A DNA stretch of 64,000 bases, taken from NCBI GenBank assembly GCA_033064195.1, contig JARBJD010000084.1, positions 186,001-250,000 on the forward strand. The letters are read 5' to 3'. The notes beneath the pieces were generated by a model. It did no database searches and was not told the DNA's origin. It was given only the letters and a program-made list of their open reading frames with translations. Shown here piece after piece: positions 1-10,636 of this stretch. How positions within the stretch are numbered: the stretch's first letter is position 1; every line of letters starts with the position of its first letter. The position numbers and the translations under genes were made by a program. This DNA is from Blattamonas nauphoetae. Taxonomy: Eukaryota; Preaxostyla; Oxymonadida.

Positions 1-894
1 CTACAGCCTGCACTAGATGTTTCTTTGGAAACTACCGCTGTGAGGTTTCTCAAATCTGTGCTTAAATGGACTCAGTCGTCAATCGATGCTTTTCTCACCA
101 ACTCTGGGCTAACAATTGATGAATCGTTGACGAACTTCGTCCAGTCCATTGGGATGCTGGTTTCTTCGCCAAGTCAGGCCATCACCACCGCAGCAATGGA
201 AATGTTCAACAAACTGAACGAATGCTGTTCAGTTAAACTTCGTATTCGCCTCGTCAAAGCTGATCTCGTCCCTCAACTCATCAACACTATCAATGCAGTG
301 TCTCTTTCTTTTGAAGAAGCAGCCGATATCCACATCCACCTCATGTCAAGCATCGCCACTTCTGTCAGGCTCGCGTCTCCTGATGGGCTCATAGAATTCA
401 GAATTGAATATGGCCATGGACAACAAGATCTTCACAAGATGATTCTGAAGCAAGTTGTCATGCCTTCGGAGGAGTATATTTGGCATTTGTGTTCGAACCG
501 ATTTTCGATCGTCGATGGTGACCAATCCGAGGCTTTTCTGAAACTCCTCACCCGACTCCTCCGAATATGTCCATACCATCAACCGACACTGGATTTTGTT
601 CTTCGTATGCCAGTCACTCTCACGATCCCAAGTTTTCTGACATTCTTCGAAGTGGATCGCACAATATGGTTCTTTCTGTCTGAAATGGTCGATGCACAGC
701 GGGAATGGAACGAAGAAGGCATCAGTAACCGACAGTTAAGGACGAGACTTCTTCCTTCATTGAGTCTGGAAGGGATTGAAGATGTGATGGAGGACATGCT
801 GCGGAAGAAAAAAACAGGATTTGGGAGATTTATTATTGCTACCATGATCTCATTGAACATTTTTCAGGGCATGAACATTCCAATACTTTGGTAG
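1..894 (+). CDS. helical paralog family, copy 1 (5' end outside window)
   Basis: The reading frame is open from the first base, so the N-terminal 60 or so residues lie before the window. Function is unknown. The frame holds the family landmarks in order: LQPALD, NFVQSIGMLVSSPSQ, the VKADLVPQLINT helix pair, a Leu/His-rich helix, the PSEEYIWHLCSNRFSIVDG segment, FVLRMPVTLTIPSFLTFF and a basic C-terminus. The last residues (NIPILW) differ from the usual LPKQE-type end, and the region just before (FLRKKKTG.. MISLNIFQG) is more diverged than in other copies. The stop is TAG followed by AAACA, as in most copies. The gene is followed by the family 3' flank. Confidence 0.8.
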   Translation, partial: LQPALDVSLETTAVRFLKSVLKWTQSSIDAFLTNSGLTIDESLTNFVQSIGMLVSSPSQAITTAAMEMFNKLNECCSVKLRIRLVKADLVPQLINTINAVSLSFEEAADIHIHLMSSIATSVRLASPDGLIEFRIEYGHGQQDLHKMILKQVVMPSEEYIWHLCSNRFSIVDGDQSEAFLKLLTRLLRICPYHQPTLDFVLRMPVTLTIPSFLTFFEVDRTIWFFLSEMVDAQREWNEEGISNRQLRTRLLPSLSLEGIEDVMEDMLRKKKTGFGRFIIATMISLNIFQGMNIPILW

Positions 895-1582
895 AAACAA
901 GCAGGATCCCGCGAACGTTTCCGAACCGTATCTGCCTTCTTTTGGATAACAAACGCTGTTTTTGTGTGATTTTTGCCAGCTCTGGCATCAATTCATGGTT
1001 TGCCCGAACGATTCTGAATCTCGCTTGCTCATCAGATGATCCTTCCTCAGACGATTCGGAATCGTCGGAAGATGCCATCCCCGAGTTCATTTTTGGTCCC
1101 GATCCCTGCTCCGTCGCCACCCACAACCTCCCACTCCCCTCTGCCTTCGCCAAACACAACCCCAACCGCATTCGAGGGATGGACGAGATTGGCTTTGGCT
1201 GACTTCATCTGAACCTGCCCAAGCGAACTGGGCGGTGTGCAAGCCGATCGACAGAACACCAACTCCGCCTACCTCCTCGCCGCTTGCCACGTCGTCTCCG
1301 CAGTAAACGCGATTCTGGCTGGACACACATCACATCGTCGCCTTCGCTCACTCCCTCCTTCAGTGCTGTCTGGTGACTGCAAGGACAGCTGGTGACACTG
1401 GAGTCCCTGTCGAGTCAGCAGTAGACTCGGCAGATGACGTGGAGAGGACAGTCGAGGGTGAAGGAGACAGGAACTGTTGATGAGTCAGTCTTGACACTCT
1501 TCAGCGTTTCCTCGTTCACTTGATGGTAGCAGAACTTAAAATATGTTTCATCTCGGTCTATTTCTTTCTCAGTTCACACTGG
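895..1582. repeat. duplicated 3' flank between copies 1 and 2
   Basis: No gene is seen. From 895 to about 1,100 is the tail shared by most copies (a tract around TTCTTTTGGATAACAAACGC and the TGATTTTTGCCAGCTCTGGC region). One unit of the C-rich 38-bp minisatellite lies near 1,110-1,145. From about 1,150 to 1,420 is a GC-rich block that recurs at 5.9, 26.0, 29.8, 32.5, 33.4, 37.1 kb and inverted at 52.4 kb. The last 150 bases are the T-rich leader of the next gene. Confidence 0.65.
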
Positions 1583-1592
1583 CCCATAACGA
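1583..1592 (+). promoter_or_regulatory. CCCATAACGA box of copy 2
   Basis: The box ends 25 nt before the ATG at 1,618. The same word recurs at the same distance before nearly every copy. It is a candidate initiator or core promoter element; no transcript data support this. Confidence 0.55.
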
Positions 1593-1617
1593 AAGTTTTT
1601 TCTCCGAGTCAGTCAGA

Positions 1618-2694
1618 ATGACTGAGATTCCCATAAAAATAGGCACCTCATCAAGTACAACACACTCTGATTTGTCCTGCCCTCAGTTACCACTTTCAAC
1701 GGATTGCTCCCCTTTTCTGAATTGGACCGAAGACACACTTGATTCTGAAGAAAAAAAGGCAGTTGTCTTTCGATCTCTTGTTGCCACTGTGAAGTTACAG
1801 CCGGTGCTTGATGACAGTCTGGAAGCCAAAGCCGTGAGATTTCTGGAATCTGTACATCTCCAGGATGGAAGAGAGCCAGCCGATGCTTTCCTCGGCCACC
1901 TTGCATCTGTTCTCGATGAGACTTTGACAGCTTTCATACAATCCATTGTGGTACTCATTTCCACTCCCAGTCAGCCCATCATCAAAGCTTCGATGAAAAT
2001 GCTCGACAGTCTCTTCGCATCCTTTTCGAAGAAAATCCGACTTGCCCTCCTCAACGCTGATCTGATCCCTCGACTCTTCATCGCACTCAATGCACAGTCT
2101 CTTTCTTTTGCTGAAACAGTCGATATCCACGTCCATCTCTTGAAAATGCTCCGCCACTCTCTCTGGCTCGCTTATCGGCGTGGTCTCGCACAACTCGAAA
2201 TTGAAGATGGGAATGAACAACTAGCTGTTCATGAGACGATTCTGAAGCAGGTTCTCGTTCCTTCGGAGCAGTATATTTGCCACTTGTGCGAAAACCGCTT
2301 TTCGATCATCGACGGAAACCAATCCTGGAATTTTCTGGATCTCCTCGCCCGACTCCTCCTAATATCACCTTATTATCAACCGACGATGGAATTTACTCTT
2401 CACATGCCTATCGTTCCCATGATCCCAAGTTGTCTGACTTTCTTCGAGAATGATGCATCAATCTGGTATTTTCTGATCCTAATGATCACTCCTCAGCGGG
2501 AATGGAATGACGAAAGGGGAGCAGTGCAGAATATGTGGAAGACAATGCATCGTATGTTGAGAAAGGAGGGCATCGAAGATGTGATTGAAGCAAAGCTGGG
2601 AAACGACAAAAGTACATCGTATGGAAGATCACTTGTTGACAAATCGATTGAATGGAACAAAAAGCAGGGCATGAACGTTCCAGAACAGGAATAG
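1618..2694 (+). CDS. helical paralog family, copy 2 (complete, 358 aa)
   Basis: I recall this as an oxymonad-specific hypothetical family; its function is not known. The protein has a Ser/Thr-rich start (1-27), the hallmark DCSPFLNW (29-36), AVVFRSLVATVKLQP (48-62), KAVRFLESV (71-79), then amphipathic helices (FIQSIVVLIS 106-115; RLALLNADLIPRLF 141-154; VDIHVHLL 168-175), PSEQYICHLCENRFSI (215-230), a Pro-rich PYYQPTMEF (251-259), and IPSCLTFFE (269-277). Helix spacing suggests an ARM/HEAT-like alpha-solenoid, which is inference. No signal peptide or membrane segment is seen, so it is probably cytosolic. I chose the ATG at 1,618 over one at 1,543 because it aligns with MTEI/MSAL starts of the paralogs and the box upstream. 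The frame is intact. Confidence 0.85.
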   Translation: MTEIPIKIGTSSSTTHSDLSCPQLPLSTDCSPFLNWTEDTLDSEEKKAVVFRSLVATVKLQPVLDDSLEAKAVRFLESVHLQDGREPADAFLGHLASVLDETLTAFIQSIVVLISTPSQPIIKASMKMLDSLFASFSKKIRLALLNADLIPRLFIALNAQSLSFAETVDIHVHLLKMLRHSLWLAYRRGLAQLEIEDGNEQLAVHETILKQVLVPSEQYICHLCENRFSIIDGNQSWNFLDLLARLLLISPYYQPTMEFTLHMPIVPMIPSCLTFFENDASIWYFLILMITPQREWNDERGAVQNMWKTMHRMLRKEGIEDVIEAKLGNDKSTSYGRSLVDKSIEWNKKQGMNVPEQE

Positions 2695-3121
2695 AAACAG
2701 ACAGGAACTAGCGAACGTTTCGTGCTGTTTCTGACTTCTCTTGGACAATAAACACTGCTTATGTGTCATCTTTGTCGGCTCTGTAACATCCCCCAGACAT
2801 GGATGGATCGAAGACGACTGAACGAGGCATGGCAGTCGCGGGGAGCGTCGGGAAGGCTTCTCGGATGGAGGAGAAGGGACGAGAACATGCGAACGCTGTC
2901 TGTCGACCACTCATTCGTCTTGCAATGGATTCACATGTGCATCGAACTGTCACGCTGATCTCGAGTTGTGGAAAGGAACTGATACAAAAAGCATGAAAAG
3001 GAAGTCCTCATCTCTCCACCTGATTCATCAATGATCTTAATCATCCTGATATGCTGTGTTTTTCTTCCTTTTGGACGGTCATTTCATCTCAAATTCATTG
3101 TTTCTCAAACATTGTTTCTGA
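2695..3121. repeat. duplicated flank between copies 2 and 3
   Basis: No gene is seen. It starts with the short family tail, then a block at about 2,795-2,995 that recurs near 10,245-10,450 and inverted at 52,690-52,900. A T-rich leader precedes the next gene. The C-rich minisatellite is absent from this spacer. Confidence 0.5.
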
Positions 3122-3131
3122 CCCATAACGA
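3122..3131 (+). promoter_or_regulatory. CCCATAACGA box of copy 3
   Basis: Perfect box, 25 nt before the ATG at 3,157. Confidence 0.5.
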
Positions 3132-3156
3132 ACGATTGAACCTCGACTCAGACAGA

Positions 3157-3675
3157 ATGAGTGCTTTAGACTTGACGACATCCTCCTCCACTGTTTCTTC
3201 TTGCCCTGGTATGTCTTCACACTTCTTTTCACATTCTTCAGACTGTTCTGCTTTCCTGAATTGGGACAAAAAAGAACCAGAATCTGGAGCTGAAAAAGCT
3301 GTTGTTTTTCGATCTCTTGTTGCCACCCTGAAGTTCAAGCCTGCATTAGATGACTCTCTGGAAGCTAAAGTCGTGAAACTTCTGAAATCAGCGATTCCGA
3401 AGAGTCGAGCATCAGCAGATGATTTTCTCAGCAGACTTGGGCTGGCCACTGATGAATCTTTGACAGACATCGTGCAATCCATTGTGGTGCTAATTTCATT
3501 GCCCAGTCAGGCAATCATTAAAGCTGCAATGGAGCTTCTCTCTTGCCAGTCTCCCTCGATGGTCGCCACACTTTCCAACTCTTTCGCCGCGACTCTCGCC
3601 CGGCTCCCACTGCTCCCTTCTGGAAGACGTCGATGGATGGATGGAGTCGATTGGTGGGAGTTTGTGTTTGCGTGA
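3157..3675 (+). pseudogene. helical paralog family, copy 3, internally deleted and fused to its 3' flank
   Basis: The first 127 or so codons are a normal family N-terminus (DCSAFLNW, AVVFRSLVATLKFKP, DIVQSIVVLISLPSQ, AAMELLS). The frame then jumps directly into sequence that in other copies lies downstream of the stop (RQSPSMVATLS-type segment) and ends 45 codons later at GVDWWEFVFA. About two thirds of the family protein is therefore missing. The ATG at 3,157 is chosen by alignment with other copies and the upstream box. The 172-codon frame could still be expressed as a short chimera, but a deletion remnant is the simpler reading. Confidence 0.7.
3209..3241 (+). other. possible 33-nt intron, copy 3
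   Basis: GTATGT at the left and TTCAG at the right, at the same place and phase as the 35-nt candidate introns of copies 7 and 12. Here the length is a multiple of three and has no stop, so it may equally be coding. Confidence 0.35.
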
Positions 3676-3900
3676 TTGGTGGTTTTTCTTTCAAATGGAG
3701 CTCTCTTGATGATTCTTTAGTATGATGAGATTGGATTTCCAAAACCGTCTGCCTCGCTCCCTCCGCATGATGGATCTCACTCGCTCATCAGCTGACCCTT
3801 CCGACGACGATTCGGAATGATCGGAAGATGCCATCACCCAATTCATGGCCGTTCTCGAACCCTGCTCCATCACCACCCACCCCCTCCCACTCCCCTCTGC
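3650..3900 (+). repeat. segmental duplicate of 9,256-9,510
   Basis: A stretch with TTGGTGGGAGTTTGTGTTTG and the following 200 bases is nearly identical at 9,256-9,510, about 5.6 kb away, downstream of copies 3 and 4. It runs into the C-rich minisatellite in both places. Confidence 0.7.
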
Positions 3901-3914
3901 CTCTCCCTCACCAC

Positions 3915-4818
3915 CAGGGATCCAAAAAATCAAATCGTACATCTCATCTATTTCATCATGTTCTATTCAACATTCTGTCATTCTTGAGTTGTTTAGAAGC
4001 TGTTTTTAAACAAGATAACAATTTCAAGAGATACGTGTGTTGAAATAATCACAAGAAAAACAAACATCAAAATGTAAGCTTAATAAAGATAGAGGAAGGA
4101 TAGATGACTGAAAACATCATCATCTGGTACATTAAAGTAGACAACGGTGAGATAGCTCGTTGAATGGACGGTACTCAGTTCTCTAGCCAATCTTGACAAT
4201 TGATGTTGTTTTTTGAACCCTTTCCAAAGCAACAGTGATCTTGACAGAGAAGAATGATTTTGTACGAAACTAAGATCTGGATGAGCCAGTTCACTTCAGC
4301 TGACAATGCAGAATCCATCGTCGAGCAGCAAGTTCGTGATTGTAACTGCATCGGCAGGTGTCGCGAATATGTTCGGAGATGAAACACTAAACAACCTATA
4401 TTGTCCAACAGTTTCGGGTGTTCGAACCAATGAGAGCGATGATAAGAGCGGAGTGCTGGGAGATGGAGAATTGGATGGCCAACTGCATTGGACAGTCTTA
4501 AATGAATATTGAGGAAAAATTGAATCGACATGTTGATAGAGACATACCATTGATGAAAGTGTACTATTGGGAGGAATGGTGAATGGATAGGAAGAAAGAT
4601 AATGATATGATCAGACCCATATCACCAAAACTCCAATTTTCACTTGACAACATGATGATGTTCTGATTGACTCTTTTTCAATGAAAAAGCCTTCCGTCAA
4701 CGATTTAAGTGTTTTGAATGAACAAGAATGAGTTTGTGCACAACTGACAAATTGACAAATCGAGACCAAATTGAAAAACAAATTGAAAATGGGGCCAATT
4801 TGGTTTTTTCAATCCCTG
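3915..4818. mobile_element. non-autonomous hAT-like element
   Basis: The ends are CAGGGATCCAAAAAATC and the inverse of GGTTTTTTCAATCCCTG, an imperfect inverted repeat of about 23 bp (19 matches). The flanks carry an exact 8-bp direct repeat, CTCACCAC, at 3,907-3,914 and 4,819-4,826. A CAGGG terminus with an 8-bp duplication is the hAT signature. The 904-bp body has no transposase I recognise and is AT-richer than the flanks. It sits inside the C-rich minisatellite; removing it with one CTCACCAC restores the repeat. Confidence 0.85.
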
Positions 4819-5345
4819 CTCACCACCCACACCCTCCCACTCCACTCTGCCTCTCCCTCACCACCCTCCCACTCACCTCTCCTCTCCCTCACCACCCACA
4901 CCATCCCACTCCCCTCTGCCTCTCCCTCACCACCCGCACCCTCCCACTCCCCTCTGCCTCTCCCTCACCACCCACACCCTCCCACTCCCCTCTGCCTCTC
5001 CCTCACCACCCTCACCCTCCCACTCCCCTCTGCCTCTCCCTCACCACCCTCACCATCCCACTCCCTCTGCCTCTCCCTCACCACCCACACCCTCCCACTC
5101 CCCTCTGCCTCTCCCTCACCACCCACACCTTCCCACTCCACTCTGCCTCTCCCTCACCACCCTCCCACTCACCTCTCCTCTCCCTCACCACCCGCACCCT
5201 CCCACTCCCCTCTGCCTCTCCCTCACCACCCACACCCTCCCACTCCCCTCTGCCTCTCCCTCACCACCCTCACCCTCCCACTCCCCTCTGCCTCTCCCTC
5301 ACCACCCACATCCTCCCACTCCCCTCTGCCTCTCCCTCACCACTT
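4819..5345 (+). repeat. C-rich 38-bp minisatellite, about 14 units
   Basis: The unit contains CACCCTCCCACTCCCCTCTG and CCTCTCCCTCACCACC. It is almost free of G on this strand, and the complement of each full unit contains four spaced G-runs (GGGGAGTGGGAGGGTGTGGG), which fits a G-quadruplex motif. Since 38 is not a multiple of 3 and the unit lacks stops, all three frames are open; I read none as a protein. Confidence 0.9.
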
Positions 5346-6474
5346 TCGATGTCTCGTCTGCTGGTGAGTTCTTTCGAATTCTAACCAGTCCTCGCCTCGA
5401 CTCTCTTCCTCCTTCGCTCCTTTTCACTCGTTATCGAGTTCTTCACCCATCCCTCCTCTCTTCATTCGTCTCCGAGCGGTCTGCCATTGACGTCAGTGGA
5501 AGGGGAATGCGGAAGGTAGAAAGAGAAAGTTGAGACACGGCGAAATACTGTCGATGAATTGAGAGGGCGAGATTCGAAAGAGTGGAAGGGTGAGATGGAG
5601 GAAGAAGAGGAGAAAGACAGGCGAGCATGAGACAAACGGAAAAGGCGAGAGGAACACGAGGAGGAACGGCAGTCACTCGAAGTGGGTGGATGCTGGACAA
5701 GCAGAACGGATCCCCAGACATGGATGTGATGTAGAGAAGGATGAAGAGTGAGAAGGAGAGGAAGGAGCGATGTGGAGGAAGTCCATGACTCCCCTCCCGC
5801 ACCTCTCTGCCTGTCTCGCCACAGAAGATGAAACTCGACATCACTTTTCGTTGCTCTCGCCAACAACACAGCAACTGATGACCAGCTGCCATCTCACTCC
5901 TCGCTAAACCAGCTCCTACAGCACTCGAGGGAACAACGAGGTTGCTGTTGGCTGACTTGAGCGGAAGCAACCCAAGCGAACAGGGCAGAGTGCTAAATGA
6001 CCAACAGAACACCAACACCGCCGACCTCCTCGCGGCAGATTCGGGAAGACTCGACCCAAAGACAACACAACTCTCTCGCTCTCTTGATTTGAACAGTGAT
6101 CGACTACTCACGAACGATTCTCGAGCTGATCAGCGACTCACTCGGACACTCTCCTCCACTCTCGACACGCACTCGTGACCTGCTGGACAGCAATGGGGTT
6201 GGAGATGGAACGAGAATTGTCGTCCACGCAGCACCTTCTTCCTGCTCCTCATCTGCAGCACTTCCAACTGCGATTGCCTGGTCATTCGTGCTCGGAGTGA
6301 TTGATGTTCAACACCTCCTCATCTCCAGCTCCACTGATTCGGGAAGAGCTCACTCAGAATGCTCGTCCGAGCTATGTGCGTCGTTCTCCACTTGTCAGCT
6401 TCTGATTCGCTGATCTCACTGAAATCCTCCTCCACATCGCCTTCTGCCACTCTCACTCCGCATTAGCGGAAGTG
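5346..6474. repeat. duplicated noncoding flank
   Basis: No gene is supported. About 5,905-6,060 is a copy of the GC-rich block seen at 1,150 and 26,000. Purine-rich sequence at 5,500-5,800 resembles 25,650-25,900 and 29,450-29,700. Long frames on the - strand here are Ser-rich and not conserved. Confidence 0.5.
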
Positions 6475-6790
6475 AAAAGACAGCTTGTTGATGGACACGC
6501 ACCAACCACCCTCGCTCTGCGACTGCCACTGCAAAGGAGAGGACGAGGAAAGACAGCTTCTTGATGGACACGCACCAACCACCCTCGCTCTGCCACAGCC
6601 ACTCCAAACGAGAGGACGAGGAAAGACAGCTTGTTGATGGACACGCACCAACCACCCTCGCTCTGCGACTGCCACTGCAAAGGAGAGGACGAGGAAAGAC
6701 AGCTTGTTGATGGACACGCACCAACCACCCTCGCTCTGCGACTGCCACTGCAAAGGAGAGGACGAGGAAAGACAGCTTCTTGATACACAC
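6475..6790 (+). repeat. 73-bp tandem repeat, four units plus a part
   Basis: Units start at 6,475, 6,548, 6,621, 6,694 and a partial at 6,767, each beginning GAAAGACAGCTT and containing GGACACGCACCAACCACCCT. The spacing is exactly 73. The two middle types differ at a few bases, which suggests recent unequal exchange. Three overlapping - strand frames of 113-126 codons run through it only because the unit lacks stops. Confidence 0.9.
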
Positions 6791-6840
6791 CCACATATTC
6801 CCGAAGAGCCTGCGTCTTCAGATGAGTCCATCAAGAGGCA

Positions 6841-7913
6841 GTGAAGACTTGAACGCGACCGCGCCGTTCAAATTGATCATCCAGACAGCCTGATCGATGG
6901 GACTTGGATCTCGTCTTTCCAAACTCCTCCGAATCAGCCCTTCCACTATCCACCTCTCGCTGCTGTTTGTGCCCTGCCCGTCTTCCTCCCATTCTCGGCC
7001 ACGACTCAACTTCAGAATCGGACATGTCGATTGAAGCTTCTGTTGTGACAGAATCAGGATGGGGCGAGCACGGGATCTGAACAGTCAGGAACAATGCGAG
7101 TCGGTGAAGATCGTTCTTCGAAAGATGAGAATGGAAGACTCAGTAGACACTCGAAGGAAGGCTGCTGAAGGATCCGAAAGGAGATTGGGGAGAAGTGGTG
7201 CAGAAGTCGATCGTGTTGAGCCACTTGGTTGGACTGAACGTTCAACAGTTTGGATGGATGACGACAGTGGCCAGCCAAATTCCAGCGTGGTCGACACCCG
7301 CTTCTGATCGCTTCACATGTCTCGTCAGTGGCGTCACGTCTTCATGAGGACCCGACATCGTTGATTCGATGGACTTCCCCTTCTCACCACATTGCCTCTT
7401 CTGCGATGTGTGATGGAACAGAGTCGATCTCTCGCACGCATCTACTCGCTCGCTGTTCTGTGGATGGACATTGTTGTGCGATGAAGAAGACACACAGTCT
7501 GTTTTTGACCATGTTGGGTGTTTGCTCGTTCGCTTGATGTTGGCGGATAGGCAGGCTCTCCAAACCTGATTTTCGTTTGTCTTCGTCGTGTTCTGGTTGT
7601 TTTCGTTCCTTCTGCTTTCGCAGTCTTCTTTGCGAGGTCGGATGGATCTCGCTCCAATCCTTCACTTCCTGATCGCCAACAACACTTTGCTTTTTCTTTT
7701 GTCTCTTCTCACCCCTTTTGCCATCGATCGATCCATCCATCGATCACCGTCGTCTCTGTCCGTCTGTCTGTCTGTCTGTGACCATCTCCATTCTCCTCAC
7801 CATCTCACTTCTTCATTCCTGGATCATATCAGTCTTCGGTGGTTGCGTTTTAATGTCTCTTTTAAATGTCCCTTTCGTCTCAATCTCTTTCTTTCTGACA
7901 ATCATCGTTCTGA
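6841..7913. repeat. duplicated flank before copy 4
   Basis: No gene is seen. A block at about 7,080-7,330 containing AGTTTGGATGGATGACGACA recurs at 9,860-10,080, 30,310-30,600 and 37,660-37,960. About 7,335-7,450 also recurs at 10,085-10,190. The last 250 bases are a pyrimidine-rich leader with a short TCTG run near 7,760-7,780. Confidence 0.5.
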
Positions 7914-7923
7914 CCCATAACGA
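7914..7923 (+). promoter_or_regulatory. CCCATAACGA box of copy 4
   Basis: Perfect box. The in-frame ATG at 7,931 is only 7 nt away; an out-of-frame ATG stands at the usual 25-nt distance, so the 5' end of this copy may be slightly altered. Confidence 0.5.
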
Positions 7924-7930
7924 GATTTCA

Positions 7931-9022
7931 ATGAACGAATCTGACATAAATGGCTATGTACTCGATAAAAGATATCCTTTCTCAAGTCCAACACGATCTG
8001 GTTTGTTCTCCTCTCCATTGCCATTTTCTCTAGACTGTTCTGCTTTCCTGAATTGGTATGAAGGCAAAAGAGAATCTGAACAGGTAAAGACATTTGTCTT
8101 TCGATCTCTCGTTGCCACTGTGAAATTACAGCCTGCACTTGATGAATCGCTGGAAGCGAAAGCTGTGAAATTTCTGGAATCTGTGCGTCCGAAGAATCGA
8201 CGAGCAGCAGATGCTTTTCTCAGCAACCTTGCATCGTTCTTTTTTACTTATTCGACAGTTTTCTTCGAATCAATAGTTGTGCTCATTTCTTCAGCCAGTC
8301 CAGCAGTCGTTATTGCTACAATGGACCTTATCTCTTGTCTGTTCTACGACTTATCCCCGATTCACCGCCTTACCCTCATCAAGGCTGATCTGATACCTCA
8401 ACTCATCGTCACTCTCAATCCACTGTTTCGTTCATTTGCAGAAGCAGTCGATATCCACACTCGTCTCCTTTCAAGCATCACCAGTTGTTTTTGGCTCTCA
8501 ACACCGGATAGCCTCACACTACTCGAACATGAATATGGCTCCGGACGACAAAATGTTCACGAGACGGTTTTAACGCAAGTTCTCGCCCCTTCGGAGGAGT
8601 ATATTTCCCATTTGTGCGAAAACCGCTATTCGATCGTCGATGGTCAGCAATCGAAGAGTTTTCTGTATCTCCTCGCCCAACTCCTCGAAATATCTCCTTC
8701 TTATCAACCAATGACGGATTTTGTTCTTCATATGCCAGTCTTCCTCACGATCCCAAGTTGTCTCACATTCTTCGAAGACGATGACCCAATCCACTTTTTT
8801 CTGTCTTCGATGGTCAACATACAACACAAATGGAACAAAACAAAGGGCGAAGTTCGACAGCTGGGGAAGACAGTACAGCGGATGTTGAGAATGGAGGGCA
8901 TGGAAGATGTAATCGAAGCAAAGCTGCGAAACGAACAAAATGGATACGATGGAAGATGGATTGTTGCCCAATCGATCAGATGGAACAACCAGCATGGCAT
9001 GGACCTTCCAAAGCCTTGGTAG
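7931..9022 (+). CDS. helical paralog family, copy 4 (complete, 363 aa)
   Basis: The frame is intact with every family landmark: DCSAFLNW, FVFRSLVATVKLQPALD, LTLIKADLIPQLIVTLNP, PSEEYISHLCENRYSIVDG, FVLHMPVFLTIPSCLTFF and a C-terminal SIRWNNQHGMDLPKPW. The start MNESDINGY is not the usual MTE-type and lies closer to the upstream box than in other copies. An insertion-like FFFTYSTVFFES replaces the common DDSSTNFVQS segment. The last residues KPW match copy 1 rather than the KQE type, suggesting shared descent or gene conversion between these two. Function unknown. Confidence 0.85.
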   Translation: MNESDINGYVLDKRYPFSSPTRSGLFSSPLPFSLDCSAFLNWYEGKRESEQVKTFVFRSLVATVKLQPALDESLEAKAVKFLESVRPKNRRAADAFLSNLASFFFTYSTVFFESIVVLISSASPAVVIATMDLISCLFYDLSPIHRLTLIKADLIPQLIVTLNPLFRSFAEAVDIHTRLLSSITSCFWLSTPDSLTLLEHEYGSGRQNVHETVLTQVLAPSEEYISHLCENRYSIVDGQQSKSFLYLLAQLLEISPSYQPMTDFVLHMPVFLTIPSCLTFFEDDDPIHFFLSSMVNIQHKWNKTKGEVRQLGKTVQRMLRMEGMEDVIEAKLRNEQNGYDGRWIVAQSIRWNNQHGMDLPKPW

Positions 9023-10636
9023 AAACAGACAGGAAGCAGATGACATCTCGACCTGTTTCCGACTTCTTTTGGATAACACTGTTTTTGTTTGATCATTGCC
9101 GGCTCTGACGTCACATCATGGATTCGTTTGTGGGAACGATTGGGATTCTCTCTCGCCAGTCTCGCTCGACGATCGCCACACTCTCCTTCACCACCACTCT
9201 CGCACTGCTTCATTCTGGAAGACAAAGTGTCGATGGATGGATGGATGGTGGCGATTGGTGGGAGTTTGTGTTTGCGTGATTGGTGGTTTTTCTTTCAAAT
9301 GGAGCTCTCTTGATGATTCTTTAGTATGATGAGATTGGATCTCCAAAACCGTCTGACTCGCTCCCTCCGCATTCTGGATCTCCCTCGCTCATCAGCTGAC
9401 CCTTCCGACGACGATTCGGAATGATCGGAAGATACCGTCGCCGAATTCATGGCCGTTCTCGATCGCTACTCCTTCCCCACCCACACCCTCCCACTCCCCT
9501 CTGCCTCTCCCTCACCACCCACACCCTCCCACTCCCCTCTGCCTCTCCCTCACCACCCACACCCTCCCACTCCCCGCTGCCTCTTCCTCATCATCCACAC
9601 TCTCCCACTCGCATCTGCCGCTCCAAATGAGAGGACGAGGCACGACTATTTCTTGATGCACACCTACGAAATCCTGGTGACTCTCGCAATCTGCGGAAAT
9701 TGCTCGTAACAAGCAGCATGTTGCAAGCACTTCGGTCCAACTGAGCGTTCAGCAAGGAATGAACCTTCTGGATCGTCATCAGAACCAGGCAAAAACATGT
9801 GATGATTCAAACGCCACCGAGCCGTTAAGTTCTTCGCCTTCAACCAGCTCTCGCACCTCATCTTCATGTTCATCCATTGTCCACAATTCCACTCGCTCTC
9901 ACCACACTCAACGCTCCAGACGAGGTTGGGGAGAAGGAGTTGTGCAGAAGTCGATCGTGTTGAACCACTTGGTTGGATTTCATGTTCGACAGTTTGGATG
10001 GATGACGACAGTGACCAGCCAGGTTCAATCGTGGTCGACACCCACTTCTGATCGCTTCGCGTGTCTCGTGAGTGCCGTCACGTCTTCATGAGGACCCGAC
10101 ATCGTTGATTCGATGGACTGCCCCTTCTCAACACATTGCCTCTTCTGCAGTGTGTGATGGAACAGAGTCGATCTCTCGCACGCTTTTCCGCCTCTCCCGC
10201 TCTCCTTCGTCGCTCTTCCACTCCACTCTCAAACAACGAGCAACTCGCACTGTGATGGATGGAAGAGAACTGAACGAGAGATGACAATCACAGCGAGTGT
10301 CAGGAAGCCTTCACGCAAAGGAGCAGAAGGGACGAGCACATTCGAACACGGTCTGTCGCACACTCCTTCACCTTGCAATCGATTCGTGTGTCCCTCACAC
10401 CCGCACACTGGTCCCGAGTTGTGGAAGGGAACGAATGGAAGAGACTGGGCCAGACAGCAATGAGAAACCACTCCCCTTGACACATTCGTCTCTTCTTCTG
10501 CCTTCTTCACTTGTCTTGTTCGTTCACCATCTCACTTCTTCATTCATGGATCGTCTCAGTCTTCGTTGGTTGATTTATATTGTCCCTTACGGACAGTTAT
10601 TTCATCTCAAACTCTTTCTTTCACACTTTCCTCGAA
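9023..10636. repeat. duplicated flank between copies 4 and 5
   Basis: No gene is supported. In order: the family tail, the segment shared with 3,650-3,900, the C-rich minisatellite (9,476-9,600), a block shared with 7,080-7,330 (at 9,860-10,080), the short block shared with 7,335-7,450, and the block shared with 2,795-2,995. A T-rich leader ends it. Confidence 0.5.
9476..9600 (+). repeat. C-rich 38-bp minisatellite, about 3 units
   Basis: Same unit as at 4,819, in the same orientation relative to the upstream gene. The last unit is degenerate (CCCCGCTGCCTCTTCCTC). Confidence 0.85.

Noticed and set aside
4819-5345. CRISPR-like array
   Set aside because: Units abut without unique spacers; it is a plain minisatellite in a eukaryotic context.
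6416-6834. Three - strand frames of 113-126 codons with repeated Cys/Ser/Leu units
   Set aside because: Produced by the 73-bp tandem repeat, which lacks stops in all three phases.
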